NCBI GenBank assembly: GCA_021904315.1
Contig: CM038919.1
Span: 3,720,001 to 3,784,000, forward strand
Source: Sphagnum magellanicum
Taxonomy: Eukaryota > Streptophyta > Sphagnopsida > Sphagnales > Sphagnaceae
Direction of reading: 5' to 3'
DNA length: 64,000 nucleotides
A program made the translations under genes and the position numbers. The notes under the pieces were generated by a model, which was given only the letters and a program-made list of their open reading frames with translations, did no database searches and was not told where the DNA came from. Shown here piece after piece: positions 29,200-42,221 of the stretch. Each line of letters begins with the position of its first letter. The first letter of the stretch is position 1.

Positions 29200-30400
29200 A
29201 TGTCAACGACTTGGACATCCATGGGTTGCCATGTGTTGCACAAAATATGTTTCCTATACTTTCTCAAGGTGGCATAATGGTCATTGAGATTATGTGTGGG
29301 GATGGCCTTTGACATATTGATCAGTGCCCTCCTACTTCTGTAGTGCAACGTTTTGCATTACAAAAAAATACTAATGTGAAGTGCACATGAAAAATCAATA
29401 CACACAAGACAACATCTAGGCCTCTAGCTCCATGTTATTTTGGTTTTTGGGCCCAATTTCAATATGGGGCTTTTGAACATCATAAACATTGGTTCTATCT
29501 AGATGATTTAAGCTATTATGTGGGTGGTATTCATGAAAGTATGCTGTTATTAGGCTACATGTCTCGATTGTATGGCTTGTTCAGCATGGTGTCAACTTTA
29601 CTTAAAAAGAGATATCATATTTGGAAGAGGTTGGGTTTTTGTTTGACTCTAAACACAAGAACAACCCTCGAAGTTTATTTAAATTGAGCCTTCCACTTCA
29701 AGCAATTTCCAGGTTCCTTTAACCTATATATTAAATGTAATCAAACTTGCATATGTAAGCAATTGGCCCACATTTTGTTCTAGGAAAAAGGTGAGAAGGC
29801 CTTTAGTGTTTAAATTAATGCAACAACACACCAACAACTGGGAGGTTGGTAAATTATTTAGTCCTTCTACTAGTTTGCCCCCTGTAGATGTCTAGCCCTT
29901 CAGGTATGGATGAATTTATAACATACTCTTTGGCCACAAGCGTTTCAATGTGACAATTGGAAATTGCCCATGTTGTTTTTACATATATTTCATTGTCATG
30001 TTAGTAGCTTCTTTGGACAAGTGTGGAGCATGGGTGCAATGAAAGCACCCGTATTATACCCTACAAAACATAATGTATTTTGGGTAGTCTAAAAAGTTCA
30101 TTCATTATCCCATGTGGAGTTGGGACAAGGTTCAATGGTTGTTGGCATGGGTTAAAACAATTGTGAGTTAACGAGACCATAATAAAATTGGATTTTGCAT
30201 AAGGTTTTGGAGTGTCTATTTCATTTTCATTATTCACAATCTTATATGTTAGTGTTGGTGGAAAACTTCCATTAACTTCACGGTGTAATGGATATCATTT
30301 TTGGAATATGCTATATTTTTATCATCCTTGGATGGGCTAATCATTTATGTTTTGGTGATTGTTTCTAAAGTGGTTTCCAATCTTTAAAAGACCCTTAGGT
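29200..30400 (+). other. Worn coding-like DNA of unknown origin
   Basis: Following the transposase remnant, plus-strand text in several frames reads FPILSQGGIMVIEI near 29250 and FHCHVSSFFGQVWSMG near 29990. The first recalls the 'GGI-V-E' start of cytosine-methyltransferase-like proteins that some plant mobile elements carry, but the rest of that motif is absent. Too decayed to call a gene. Confidence 0.25.
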
Positions 30401-30415
30401 TTATGGGTCCAATTT

Positions 30416-31134
30416 AACTACACAGATGGGTGTAGTCCACTATAAATTTCACCATGATTTGGGCAAACATATGATGGTAAAAATGGATTATCACTCGGTG
30501 AATAGTGACTGGTTGCTATGAACATGAGTTATTTCGCTAACAAATAAATACTTCCAAAAGAAAGTAGTTTGTGTGTTTTGAAGTTGGAACCTTGTCCACA
30601 TGGCAAAATATTTTTCATGTTAGCAAGGAATTTTTAACCATGTCCCAAAAGGTACAACCATGTGGCAAGGGAATATTTTGAGAATATTTGATAATGTGGC
30701 ATGGTATATTCTATAAAGATTCCAAATTGCTCACTTGAACATGTTCACTCGCTAGTGTCATTGGTTCAAATTCAATTGATTGATGGATGCATATATGTGT
30801 ATCTATTCATATATGCATACATATGTTAGTGGGTGGGATTCCCATATTTGTGGGATCTACTTAAATTTGACCTATATAGTGAATTAAAAAAATTAAAATG
30901 TATATAAATATTAAATAACTTTACATTAATTAAATTGCAAATTCAATAATTGGCAAATTCTTTAACACACGTATTGTTGAACATATTTCATTACCACTTG
31001 TTATTTTGTTAGCGAAATAACTCATGTTCATAGCATATAGTCACTATTCACCAAGTGATAGTCCATTTTTACCATCATATGTTCGCCCAAATCATGGTGA
31101 AATTTATAGTGGACTACACCCATCTTGTGTAGTT
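30416..31134. repeat. Near-perfect inverted repeat, two 129-bp arms
   Basis: Arms 30416-30544 and 31006-31134 are complementary with only a few mismatches (for example GGTGTAGTCCACTATAAATT against its complement). A spacer of 461 bp separates them. The outer ends share AACTACACA. The spacer is AT-rich and unrelated to the arms. The structure could be a foldback transposon or a local inverted duplication. If transcribed it would give a long double-stranded RNA. The minus-strand frame 31028-31249 only reads through the right arm. Confidence 0.9.
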
Positions 31135-31199
31135 GTGTTAACATTTGTATATTTGAATGACAAAAAACAAGAATGGGAGTAGAAAATTCATGAGTTGGT

Positions 31200-32360
31200 C
31201 TCGAAAATAAAATGGCTAGAGAATGAATGTGAGCAAGCAAAAAACGCATTTACCATTATAGAAGCAATTGTGAAGCGATGTTGAAGTAAAATGCTTAACA
31301 CTTGAAGCTTCACTTCAACACATGAAGGAGAAAATTTCATTAGAGAGAGAAAATTTTGAACTTAGGAGCTAAATCCAAATAGTTGAAGATTAATGTATTA
31401 GTTTCATAATTGCACAAGTTGAAGATTTGAAAACTACAATGGGGGAGTAGAAGTTAAATAAGGATGTTTTTTAGAAGTTTCAACATATCATGTTGAAATG
31501 GATGTACACAAGTTGTCTAAGGAGTACAAAAGATACAACCACTAAAACAAGAGATAAAGTCATTTGTCTTGGAGTTTAAAGGATAGAGGATGCAATTCAA
31601 ACTTAGTAAGAGGCTTTGAAGGGTGTAAAGGCATTAATTTTGTACACTTGAGAGAACCATGTCAATCATAACTAGCATTGAAGTCAAGACATGATGAACA
31701 AGAGATGTTGTGAGAAGTCAAATTAATGAAGGTCGAGATGCAATCTTTTCGAAAAGCACCTTTTGTTGTGCTTGTTGTAGTTGGGATAATTGATTGGGAA
31801 AAAAACACTTGTAGAGGATCATGTGAAGGCAATCTTGGGGGCTTGCAATCAACCTAGATACATGATGGCAGTGTTGGATGTGGGTAGGTTTGAAGTTATG
31901 AAAGGTGACATTTGAGCACCTTAAATGGTACATATTACAATTGGATGTCGCCTTTGAAAGCATTTGCCAATTCTAAGGAAAGGCAAGATTGATTGAAGGG
32001 GAGGAGGATAATTGCATCATGTTAATGGAATTGCCACCTAAATCTACAATACCAATAGATGTTCACGAAACCAAGGTATTGACTAGTTATTTGAGGGAAT
32101 GGTAAGGGGAAAGAAATTGTTGCAAAACAATTCATACTTGAGTTTGGAGATGTTGTGCAAAGCAATAATGATGATAATGATGAGGAGGGAGATGAAGACA
32201 AATGTGTAGAGAATTTGGAAGGAAGCTTACATAGCTAGCATGCCAATGATCTTGCAAACCTCTTGAGTTACCAATATAACCATGGCAAAATTCCTTTATG
32301 AACAAATCATCACATGTTTTGGATGTGGGCAAGCCTTTACCTATCTTTGTTGTCCTATGT
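31200..32360 (+). mobile_element. Probable LTR-retroelement fragment (broken)
   Basis: From 31200 to 31720 the plus strand in several frames is rich in Glu, Lys and Leu with a heptad feel, like a coiled-coil region. Near 32285-32325 it reads MAKFLYEQIITCFGC, close to the integrase-core phrase seen in Ty3/gypsy elements. No terminal repeats were found. The region is heavily broken and old. Assignment is tentative. Confidence 0.35.
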
Positions 32361-32364
32361 AGTA

Positions 32365-33246
32365 GTACATGGGACATGACGTGGTATGCATGGACCAGTT
32401 TCTCTCCACAATGAATTTGTCTATTGGCTGTGTATTAATATAGGAGAAACTGGCCAGAAAGGAAGGATCATGTAACTTGTGCTTTCTAATTGAGATCACT
32501 ACCGTTTCCAAAAGGCACAAACTGCTATTATGTAGTTAGCACTGAGCAGCTGCATATTTGAGAACATACAGAATCATTAAGCTGTAAAGTTACATTTGAG
32601 TCTACAATCAAAATTGACATTGTATTGGAAAATGATTTTGTAGCAGAGCAGAATTTCAATTTTGCTACATGGGACACAAATACATCCACTCAATAGTCAG
32701 TGGTGGATACAGAATATCTCTAAATGTGGAAGTGGGCTGACATTCACCAAGTGAACCTGTGCTAGATCTCAGCAATCTCTTGCCTAAGGGTCAATAGCAT
32801 CACCCAATTTTGGCTTTGGCCCCTAGAAAGATTTAAATTAGTTGAGAGGACAAGAACAGATGAAAGAGTCTCTAAGAGGATCCAATATCGGGGAATTTGT
32901 ATGTGTGAAATGACAGCAATCGTGTTAGTGTATCAAATTAAATGAACAGGAGTCATGTTGTGTTGACCTCATTTTGAAACTCAGGTTCAATTTTGTGGTG
33001 ACTGGCTATTCCTGGTGTTGCTTGATCAGGCTTTTCAGTGTTCAACAAAGAGAGTTTCCAGATACAACCAAAATCATCTTGGTGTGCAGAACCTGATAGT
33101 TGGAAACTGGCTGTTGTCCCTTCAATGCGTCTTGTTGGACCTTTGAAGAGTGACGACTCCCGAGTGGTTTCCATTGATCTGATATCAGATCCTACTAGTA
33201 GGCCAACTGATAGGAGGCTCCAATAGTACAACAATGAGGAGAAAGC
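32365..33246. other. 3' flank of the PSAT gene
   Basis: Base composition rises towards the gene. The part nearest 33246 should hold the PSAT 3' UTR (minus strand). CCAGTTTCTC near 32395 and GAGAAACTGG near 32447 can pair. No separate gene is seen. Confidence 0.4.
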
Positions 33247-36200
33247 TCAGAGGTAGTTCAGAATGTGGTCCTTATCAGAACTGGCTTTCAGCCGGCAGCT
33301 TTGTCCCAAGTGCACATCCCCAAACACATACCTGCAAATACACAAAGTCCCATCTTAATGGAACAGGCAAACACAGTTGAAGTACAGAGATGGGTGAGTC
33401 ATCTCCCTTTCTGCAGGTGTCTCATGCATGAGAAATAAGGTTTGAAAACATTGCCAAGTGCAAGAAATGTAAAGTTCTTTACTGATTCTTATAAGCAGTT
33501 TAATCTGTTGCAAGTTCAACACCCATGTTAATGAATATGAAATAATCACAAATTGCACATGTATGTCAAGAAGCCCCAGGCAAGATATTCAAATACAATG
33601 GTAGATGAAAATTCTATCTAATGTTTCCCACAGATTGGCAATCAATCGATGACTACTGACAAGTGGTCACAAAAATGATCAATTATGAAGAAAAAGACTG
33701 GCAAAAAAGACCATGCAATAAATATCACAACAGACCTAGTGGTTTGAAAACATTCAAACCTGTATTCACAGTGGTCTGGGTGACTACAGCGTGCTCTTCC
33801 ATAGTCCCAATAGCAATCCTCATCCCTCATTGGCTCCCGATGCTCTGTTCACCAGCATATGTGACCAGCTCAGTTTAGTTTTGTCAAAACTCACACCTTT
33901 AGAGCTCCTCTTACAATTGCCAAGCCAATGATCCTTCTCTCAACACTCTAACCAATAGTAGGAAATGAGCACTTTTGATGTTGAAAGGACTTGCCTTTAG
34001 ACACAAAATGCCGCTTAGCATCTGGGTGGAGGCTGTGAATAGTCTCCAACCACAGCTCCCTCAGCAACACTGGGGACCGTACTATGTTCCGGTGATCCAC
34101 TGCAAAATTCACCCCCAGTTACACATTGAATGATCTATCTGAAGACCTGCTGAAAATAGCTTAGGAATCAAAACTACTCTCAAATTACTCTTGTACAAAA
34201 TATCTCGGCTAGTATGTGCATGTTGCCTCATTCTATGAGCAAAGTCTCCCAGTCTGATGTGATTCTGTTCACACAAGGTGACTCACAAAAGTGAACATGC
34301 CTTTGTCAAGCTCCCAAACAGCAGTTCGTTTCCCTGGAAGGCTGACACCATCCTCATAAAATGTGATGTATTTGGCACCCCCTTCTCTTGTCATGTTTGG
34401 TATAATATCAGTGTCAAAGTCGTGCAACACATTCAGCTCCTGTTGTATGTCACCCACCTCATGTGCAGTCTGCCACAATCCACCAAACTGATCACCATTA
34501 TGCTGAATATAAAAACATTCTGACTGCCTGCTCCCTAGCTAACAATCTTCTCTCTATACCTTTGTCCATCTTTAAGACAACTGCTCTCGAGCCAGGTCTT
34601 TTGGCTTTGCAGTCGATATTTGACAAGAGCAAACATGGTACCATACCTCCACAAAAATTATGGGTACAGTTTGAAGTCAAGCAAAAGTTTGTTACATACA
34701 ATAACAAAGGGTAAGGAAAGACCTGGGGAGTTCTTGTGATGTTGACTTGAGGCCCCAGCCATGTTTTGCAGTACGACAGAGAGTTGTATGGTACCTGCCA
34801 ACTCCTCCCTTCCAATCAATCTACTCCATGCAGCAAATAACAGTGCTGCACTAAATAATGCCTTACAATCTGCCTCTTCACCCCACAGCAGCTATGACCT
34901 CCTAAACCCTAAACCCAACACCTTCTAACCACAATTAAACCTTGACTGATTCTACATTAGCTCAAAACCTCATACCAGACTTGATAATTACCAGGAACAG
35001 CAAAGATCATACCGAGATATCTCCACTGGCTGGACTTGAAGTACCACTGACTCTCACCCCTGACCTGGCCACCATATTACAACTATTACTTGTTGAGAAA
35101 GCACCTCAGGTCACCCAGTCAAGAATCACACCCATCATCATCAACTAAGTCAAACTCATTTTAATCAGCAACATTTATCACACTGGCTTAGAAAACATTT
35201 CAAACTTTCTCTCTGTCTCCTACCAGAACAGAAGTTTGAAACTGGAAGAACAAGAAGCTAACCTTGATTGTAGAGTGCCACCCTCATTCTCAAAAAAGAT
35301 GTCTGAGATGACCCAATTGTCGGGATAGGGCTTCCCACTGGGTGCAAAATGGTACCCGATCTGACCACACACATCAGCCAACCAATTTTAGCAAAAAATT
35401 ACGCATAATTATTGACAACAAAGATTAATCACGAATCATGTCTACAATCATAGAGTTAACAAGCACTAATGACTTTGCTCTTGAATACTCAAAATTTGTG
35501 CAGAACAACTAGGGGTTTCAAAGCTGACCTCTGTCTTCAAGTCCAGACCATATACACAATAGACATTCTGAATTGGTGGCCTTGTCCAGGGGGTCAACGG
35601 ATTCAATATGGGATCCTCCAAATAGTACCTGTCATCACAAGACCAATATCCTCAAGGCATGCCTTACTTTCTATGATGTCCACTAGCGAGGCAAGAGCAA
35701 GATTGGTAACTTCACTTGAGTTCAACTTGCCATTAGAGTAGACAAGGGATCATGGCTCTGAATCTTATAGCACGTTGGGTATATAGATCTATATGACTCC
35801 AGCTGAAGCTAGTGTGACCAAGAGCCTCTTTACAAGATGAGAGGAGGCCCAAGTGCCTGTCTACATCTACTGCTCCCTTTGGGGGGTTGTGCTCATTGGC
35901 ATCAATCTTTGTAAACATCCATGAGCATTAGTCTTCCCTAGAATAGGTAGACACCCAGTGGGAACAGAAATTGCAACTCAGATTATCTTTCCAAGAAGAA
36001 AAAGTAATTGGAATGAAGAGAGGATTCCAGGGAAATCTAACTTGATAAGATGGTGAAAGGAACTTGCGCTGTTGACATCAACATCCATAAGATCTTTCAG
36101 AAAAGTGCCATCTGATATCTGGTGTGCTGAATAAGAGCGTTTGACCACAGCTGATTCTGGCTCAGGTGACACATCTGGATACGTAACCATTGCCACAGCT

Positions 36201-38805
36201 GGACAGCTCCCTGAAACTCAATTTGCAAATGCAGTGTTAATAATACTGTTCCAGAAGAAGGAGTGGTGGAATGTTGAGCACTTGACTGAAGACTGATGTC
36301 CTTCAAATAGGGAACCACCATGGAATGAGCTTTTTTATTACAGGATCCAACCTAAAGCAGACAACAAACAAATGCAGGTCATAATCACAGCAGCTGTATC
36401 TCACCTGGAGAGGCAGGGAACTCAACTTTTGCAATGTCAACTGGCCAACTTGAGGAGTTTCCCTCGGCCTCATTCTTGTCACAGAAAAAGTGGGGGCCCA
36501 CCTTGCTATCAGCACATTGTCTTTTGCTGCACATTCTGTCATTAACATGACAATGCTTTGAAAATGGTAACATCCAAAGTGATGATGAAATTGAGTTGCA
36601 GAGCAATCTTGCTGTCCCCTGTAAAGCTCATCCAACATTGTGTCACACACATAAAACCTCTGTTTTGACACAAACTGGATGCCATAAAAACACTCATTGA
36701 CACACAAGAACCCAACAAAAATGTTTCACAGTAAACAAAAGAAACAGGTGCTGCATGTCATCAAGGATATTAAGCAATAGTTGCATCCACCTCCAGGCTG
36801 GTCACAACTCAATCAGTTCACAAGTTCAACAATTGGGCAACATAGAGTGTGATAGAAAGGAGTACTACCTCAGGTATGGGTAGCCCAAAAGTCACACCTA
36901 TCATCAAAGCCTTCACAGATTCAGCTGCACCTAAGAGAGGAGCTCCTGAACAAAAGTTGTCACCCACCACCATCACAGAAGCCTGAAATCTTCAGATCTC
37001 TATCACATGGTGTTTTTCTGTGCTCATTCAACAAAAAGAATATAAAGCAATGCACCATTCAGGAGGTGTTCATCAGGATACAGAGAGAGAGAGACAGACC
37101 AACAGCATAATAGGCAAGGACATGGTCATCAAGCCATCCCATATATTGCTTGGGTGCAACCTCCAGTTTCAGCCATTCCAAGAAGTAGCGGAACACATTA
37201 TTGCCCATTGAGTGAGCATACACCAAAGATGGACCCCCCCGCAGCTTGCGTGCTGTCTCAAATGTCAACCTGCAAAAAATCATCTCCAAAGATGATTAGC
37301 AATTCACACTTAGTGAGCTGGAGCACCACTGTAGTGCAGAAACCAAATGACAAGACAATCTCCAGATTCACAATTTTCGAGTAGTTTAGAAGCTCATTCA
37401 TTATGATGGGTCTTGTTGACCAATCAAGAAACTGATGGGACATTGTAATTGAGACAAATGTTTTACTCAATTTTTGTAAACATTGGGCCGTGTGTGCAAA
37501 AATGAAAAAGAATTCAATGTCTGAAGCAAAGTCTTTCACAAGGTCTCTCTAGTGTTACACACTTGAGCTTGTGGAAATAAAGGTCCCGCTCCTCTAACAG
37601 TGAACCTGCTAGTCGCCAATCATATGGCACTGCAACAATTGCATCTGGCTCAATCCCAAACTCCACCAACCAGTTCACCCACTGCCGCCATACTGAAGAC
37701 ACTGCACCTGTAGTAACATGACCCCACCAAACAAACCCCTCCAGTCAGTCTATTTGGAGATTCGAAAACTGCATGGCCTGGCAGCAGCAAGAAGTTCAAA
37801 AAGTTCCATACAAAATTGTAGAAAATTTCCATATCATGCTCCACCATATACTTACTTACATACACATCATAGAAATTCAAGGGTTTGAGTACACATAGCT
37901 GCTCAGCATGCTATACCAGTGGAAACTGGCCTGATGGCAAGAAGCAAAAAGTTCCACAAAATTGTAGAAAATTTCCATATCATGATCTGTCATATAGGTA
38001 CATCCTTAGACATCTAAAGCCATTCAAGGGTTTTAAGTACATAGCTGCTTAGCATGCTATAGCATGCTATAGCAGAGTCTAAACAATAGTCACATCATCA
38101 TCCCGCAGCTCTTGGGCCAGGAATTCAAAGATTAGACCTAGTCTAATGATCGCTCTGGATCTCCGGGGTCGGGGTTTCGAAGACTAGACCTGTGATGTAG
38201 CCAGGGTCGAGCTCAGTAATAGCAGAAAGACCAGTATCAGCACGTGACTTGCACTCCGGATGGTCAGCTTGTGTGAAGGGATCCAGAAGCAGGCACTTGA
38301 GCCAGCAATTGGTGGCCGACAAGACCTACAAAACACAGACAGACAGACAGAAAGAAAAGGAAAGAACGATTCAAGAAAAAAGGATTGAGACTCCTGTTGC
38401 GATGAGGAGCAAACAAAGCTGCTTCAACAGCAGCAATATCGCAGCTTCTTCTTAAGCTCAATAATTTTCGTAAACTGAGAAGAATACTATGCGAGAGAGA
38501 GAGAGAGAGAGCGTTTTATGAGTTCTTCTAACCTTCTTAGTGTCAAGCCACACAGGATCCAGTGGCCGGAAACCGAGTGGTGTGTAAGGACAATCGAGAA
38601 TTGCCCATGCTCGCAGCTGCGAGGAAACAAAGCCAGGGATGATGATCCCCGATAACTTGGTACTCATTGATCCCCAAACTTCCTTGTTCACTCCGGCTCC
38701 CTCTACTACAACTACTTGTGTTCCCGCAACCAGCAACAGCAGCAGCAGCGCCAATGGTGCTGCTACGCATACAAGCTGCTGCACCCCTAACCTCCTTGAC
38801 TGCAT
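33247..38805 (-). CDS. PSAT1: Phospholipid:sterol acyltransferase (LCAT-like)
   Basis: Transfers a fatty acid from a phospholipid to a sterol, making steryl esters, probably in the endoplasmic reticulum. Exons in coding order: 38805-38533, 38325-38190, 37707-37563, 37269-37100, 36945-36869, 36618-36405, 36210-36042, 35628-35529, 35360-35263, 35064-35013, 34794-34723, 34469-34301, 34099-33995, 33844-33760, 33331-33247. Phases agree throughout, giving 649 residues against 633 in Arabidopsis PSAT1 (recalled). A hydrophobic signal segment spans about 11-28. SGIIIPGF (52-59) opens the LCAT core. The lipase serine is S205 in AHSMGN. The acidic residue is D476 in SGDISVPY. H505 and H518 are candidates for the histidine. 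The C-terminus CYWDYGRA and FGDVHLGQSC match PSAT rather than PDAT. An in-frame stop 33 bases upstream supports the start. Introns 12 and 13 begin with GC instead of GT; every other intron is GT-AG. No lesion is visible. Confidence 0.95.
37781..38070. repeat. Direct duplication (146-bp step) inside PSAT intron 2
   Basis: The text AAAGTTCCA, ACAAAATTGTAGAAAATTTC, ATATCATG, ATTCAAGGGTTT, CATAGCTGCT and AGCATGCTATA occurs twice in the same order, near 37800-37915 and 37946-38070, offset by 146 bp. The second copy ends in an extra AGCATGCTAT repeat. Confidence 0.85.
38493..38511. repeat. (GA)n microsatellite in PSAT intron 1
   Basis: About nine GA units just inside intron 1, downstream of the exon 1 donor on the minus strand (a CT run in the transcript). 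Confidence 0.9.
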
Positions 38806-39069
38806 CGTGATCGTTACCCAAAGTGTTCTTCTCCCTCATCCGCCGCAGAGTAGTAGCAGCAGCAACTATGCCTTCACCCGTAAGACATGAATTGTTGGGC
38901 AAAACTTGAGCTTTCAAGCTTCAGACAAACGTGTTTGTAAAATCCTCTGAAGCGGAAATAGACTGTCAAAGGCGAGAGAGCGATTGATCGTCTCCTTGCG
39001 ACATGTGACACTTGGAAATCCTTGCAATTCTCTCTCTCTCTCGCCTGCGTCTTCGCTCCTTTGTTGCAC

Positions 39070-39185
39070 GGTGCGCTAGCAAAAGCGTCTCCAGTGAAAA
39101 CACCACGTTGGCTCGCGGATTCGAACCCACAACCGGCGCCGGGACCGGCTACCAGTTTGACTTACCAACCAATTAGGAAGTCAGA
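39070..39185 (-). mobile_element. tRNA-like / SINE-like head upstream of PSAT
   Basis: On the minus strand GGGTTCGAATCC (about 39117-39128) is a good pol III box B. A 7-bp stem can form between GTTGGTT upstream and AGCCAAC downstream, as in a tRNA acceptor stem, with TGGTAAGTCAAACTGG in the place of the D arm. The T-stem is poorly paired, so it is unlikely to be a working tRNA gene. It shares box B and the following CCAACGT with the element at 9.39 kb. No A-tail was seen. It lies about 270-380 bp upstream of the PSAT start codon, on the same strand. Confidence 0.4.
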
Positions 39186-39199
39186 ACCCGACCTCCCCA

Positions 39200-41690
39200 A
39201 CTGCTGTTAGGAAGTTGTTATTATTAGTTTTTTTTTTCCTTTCCCTTCCTTTCAGTTTTGTGGTTTCGAAAGTAGGGAGATTTTCTCCGGAAAAAAAATA
39301 GCATTTTTTTCTCGAATTTACACTTTTAAAATGTAAATTCCCAAAAAACAAATTCAGTTTTTCTTTTCGCCAAGCATTCGCTCAAAAACAAAATCACTGA
39401 AATTTTTGGGGAAGATGTCCAAACAAGTGGTCAAGATTCTTTTGTGCTTCTTTTCTGTTTCCTTACCCTGCTGAGAAAATAGGGAGAGGAGGGAAAAAAA
39501 CATAAAAAAACAAAATCACATACTGTCAGTGCTTGGAGGAGGTCATTATTGTAAACTCCAAATTGTAGAACTTATGTATCCAAGGGTCTAAATTTGAGTT
39601 CCTTCTTTAGGGAAGTGTGACCAAATAGTGCTTAACCTATCAACTAATGGGTAATTTGGAGTTCATCCCCTTGGACCACATCTAGCCAAACTCCTCCTTA
39701 TTTGGGGGAACACTCTCTTAGGGGGCCTTACCCTACACCTGCTTGGATACATAGTATTGAGTAATTATTTAGGGTACCTCAATTATTTCAAAATAGCATG
39801 GATCCATATTATTTGTAATAATCAACCATACCATTCATTATGGGGCCTTTACCATTATAAATAATTCTTTGCTCTCCCCACCCACTCACCCCAAAAACAA
39901 CAACTACAACAAAGATGTTAGTCAATGATGGCATAAATCCATTTGACTTGAAATAATTTAAGTAGCCTCCCAAGTAGGCTACCCCACGTCTACATTGTGT
40001 CACCATGCATAAATGAGACACATGGCTTCTAACTCATTCCTCAAGGGCTTTCTAGACATAAGAGATAACTTTAGGGTTTAACACGTATGCTTTTGGGATA
40101 GACTAATATGCTTGGAATGGATGATAGTTGCTTCCTTGCTCTTTGTCACAGCCACATACATATATGCACATGCTTTGAATGCCTCAACCTTGACATTGGG
40201 GTTTTCTTTTAAGGATTTTGTGATGAAGCCAAAGTGGCAATGACCATCCAGAAAATAAATAAAGTAGCCAAATTAGTATATATGAAAGTAGGAAAAATAA
40301 ATTAAAAAATCAGGATTCTTCTATATTCTTGGCTACCTGCTGGAACTTATCATAAAAATCTGGTGATTTGAAAAAGGGAAAAAAAAATTTCAAAATTTGG
40401 TGAATTTGGGTCATTTTTTCCATGAAAAATCCTTTGTATAGGTTGAAATCATATTTGTCCATCATATGTTTGGAATCATAGTTTTCCATCTTAACTTCCT
40501 TAAAATTTTGAAGACATTTATTCCTAAGGATAAGACACATTGAAACATTTACCCCCCAATGACACTTCACTTGCCAACTCATTTTTTGGGTTATTTTAAT
40601 CTTTTTATTGGTGAATGAGATAAAAATAAGATTAATTTATTCTCTTAATTTATTCCTTTTACCACCTCACTGTGAATCCAATATATGGGAGAGTTGCAAA
40701 CCAAATAAAGCCTAAGAAGATTCTCTTCAAATGAGGACCTATTAGGCAATTGGATTGGCATAACCTTCACGAAAAAAAATAAAAAACTCTCCATAACATG
40801 ATGTTAGAGATAGAGACTTATTTTATTACATACCCTTCACTTGAGTTCAACCTCTCCATCTCTCACAATTTTCATCAAAGAAACAAAATGAATTACATCC
40901 AATAGGAACAAGCACAATGCCTCGTTAAACCTTTCCATGTGTAACTTCATGAAGATCATTTGCAAGGTTAGTTTAGAGTGTAATTGGCCTTCCCAAAGTG
41001 AACCTGGCACATGGGTCCCAAGCCTTGCAAAGATATGAGGCTCTTAAACATGTTGGTTTCTCCTATATATATCCTACCAACATATTCATATTATGTTTGG
41101 ATTCCCTTCTTATTTTCAAATTTAAAGTCCTTGTTGTAAATACAACAAGCAGCTCTTTGTGTAATGTATCTCGAATATAGGGGAGGTTCAAACTAAAAAC
41201 CTTCCTTACTTGGATGTAGAATTTCTGATATAATGATGAATGCACTTCTACAGAACATGCCAATCCATTATATCCACACATAGTACTCCGGACATCACCC
41301 ACACTTTGCATCAAACATTGGGTCAAGTTTGAGCCAAAATTTTATGCCCAAATCTTACACCAATGCATAATCTATGCCCGATTGGCAAAGCCAATAACTA
41401 CAACATGTTTATGAGTCAAGGGTCTAGTCGGTATCTAGAACTTCACCTTGAAAACCCTAAATCAAAGTCAAATGAGACTGCTTGGAATGGTTGTTGAATA
41501 GCCTAGAATAAGGGTAACCTACTAGTCCATAAATGGTGGTAACTTGAACTTAAAATTGCAACCAAGAAGAAACCAAATCCTAAAATAAGTCACTCAACTT
41601 CCCTAGCTTTCTGGGTTGCCTAATGCATTAAATTTTTTGAATTATTATTATAATTATACATTCCTGATCCCTAATGGGCAGTTATCAGGC
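39200..41690. other. Intergenic DNA with one dispersed repeat copy
   Basis: No protein frame is convincing. The only structure recognised is the repeat copy at 40215-40400, listed separately. Confidence 0.45.
40215..40400 (+). repeat. Dispersed 'GTAGCCAAAGTGGCAAT' repeat, copy 3
   Basis: Reads TTTTGTGATGAAGCCAAAG, TGGCAATGACCATCCAG, GTAGCCAAATTAG, ATATGAAAGTA, then TTCTTGGCTACCT and GGAACTTATC in the same order as the copy at 9.05 kb. Confidence 0.6.
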
Positions 41691-41699
41691 AGCGTTTTA

Positions 41700-41860
41700 T
41701 TTTTCCCAATTTTGTGATGTAGCTGAAGTGGTAATCGTCCAGAAGCCAATTTAGCCAAATTTGGTCATTAAAAAAATCATGAAAGGAAAATAATTAACTC
41801 CCTTATATCTTTTTGGCTACCTACGTGAACCATGTATAAAAATATGGCGAATTCTTAAGC
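41700..41860 (+). repeat. Dispersed 'GTAGCCAAAGTGGCAAT' repeat, copy 4
   Basis: Reads CCAATTTTGTGATGTAGC, GAAGTGGTAATCGTCCAG, TTTAGCCAAATTTGG, then TTTTTGGCTACCT and GAACCATGTATA, matching the copy at 9.05 kb word for word at both ends. Confidence 0.65.
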
Positions 41861-42221
41861 TTTCTCTCTTTTTTTTTGCAAACTTCGAAATTTGGGGAAT
41901 TTTTTTCCAAAAAAACATTTAATTTTTGACCCCAAAAAATTCCATTTTTTTTGTGCAAATGAAAAATGTCACACAAAAACAAGAGGCTCATATGAGGTGG
42001 TAGCACCTTTTCATTGTCCAAATTGTTTAATTGTCGGGTTTTCTGGTGAAGAAAGTCCACCACCACCTTCCTTTATACTTCCTTTAACCTTATTACTAAT
42101 TTAGGCACAAAAGAGTCATGAGGAATCTCATTGGACACGTGAGCTTCTTGAGATGTTCCAGAAAGTACCTAAGCCTCTCACTTTTGAATGGGGGATTAGA
42201 TTTTTGGCTTCAAAGCTCAAT

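Noticed and set aside
36303-36707. 134-codon minus-strand frame
   Set aside because: An alternative frame through PSAT exon 6; the conserved frame there is the one reading LCNSISSSLWMLPF.
33247-38805. PDAT instead of PSAT
   Set aside because: The exon texts, length and C-terminal CYWDYG and FGDVHLGQSC segments match the PSAT1 branch, and the long N-terminal region typical of PDAT is absent.
38543-38917. 124-codon minus-strand frame over PSAT exon 1
   Set aside because: Wrong frame; the signal peptide and LCAT core are in the frame starting at 38805.
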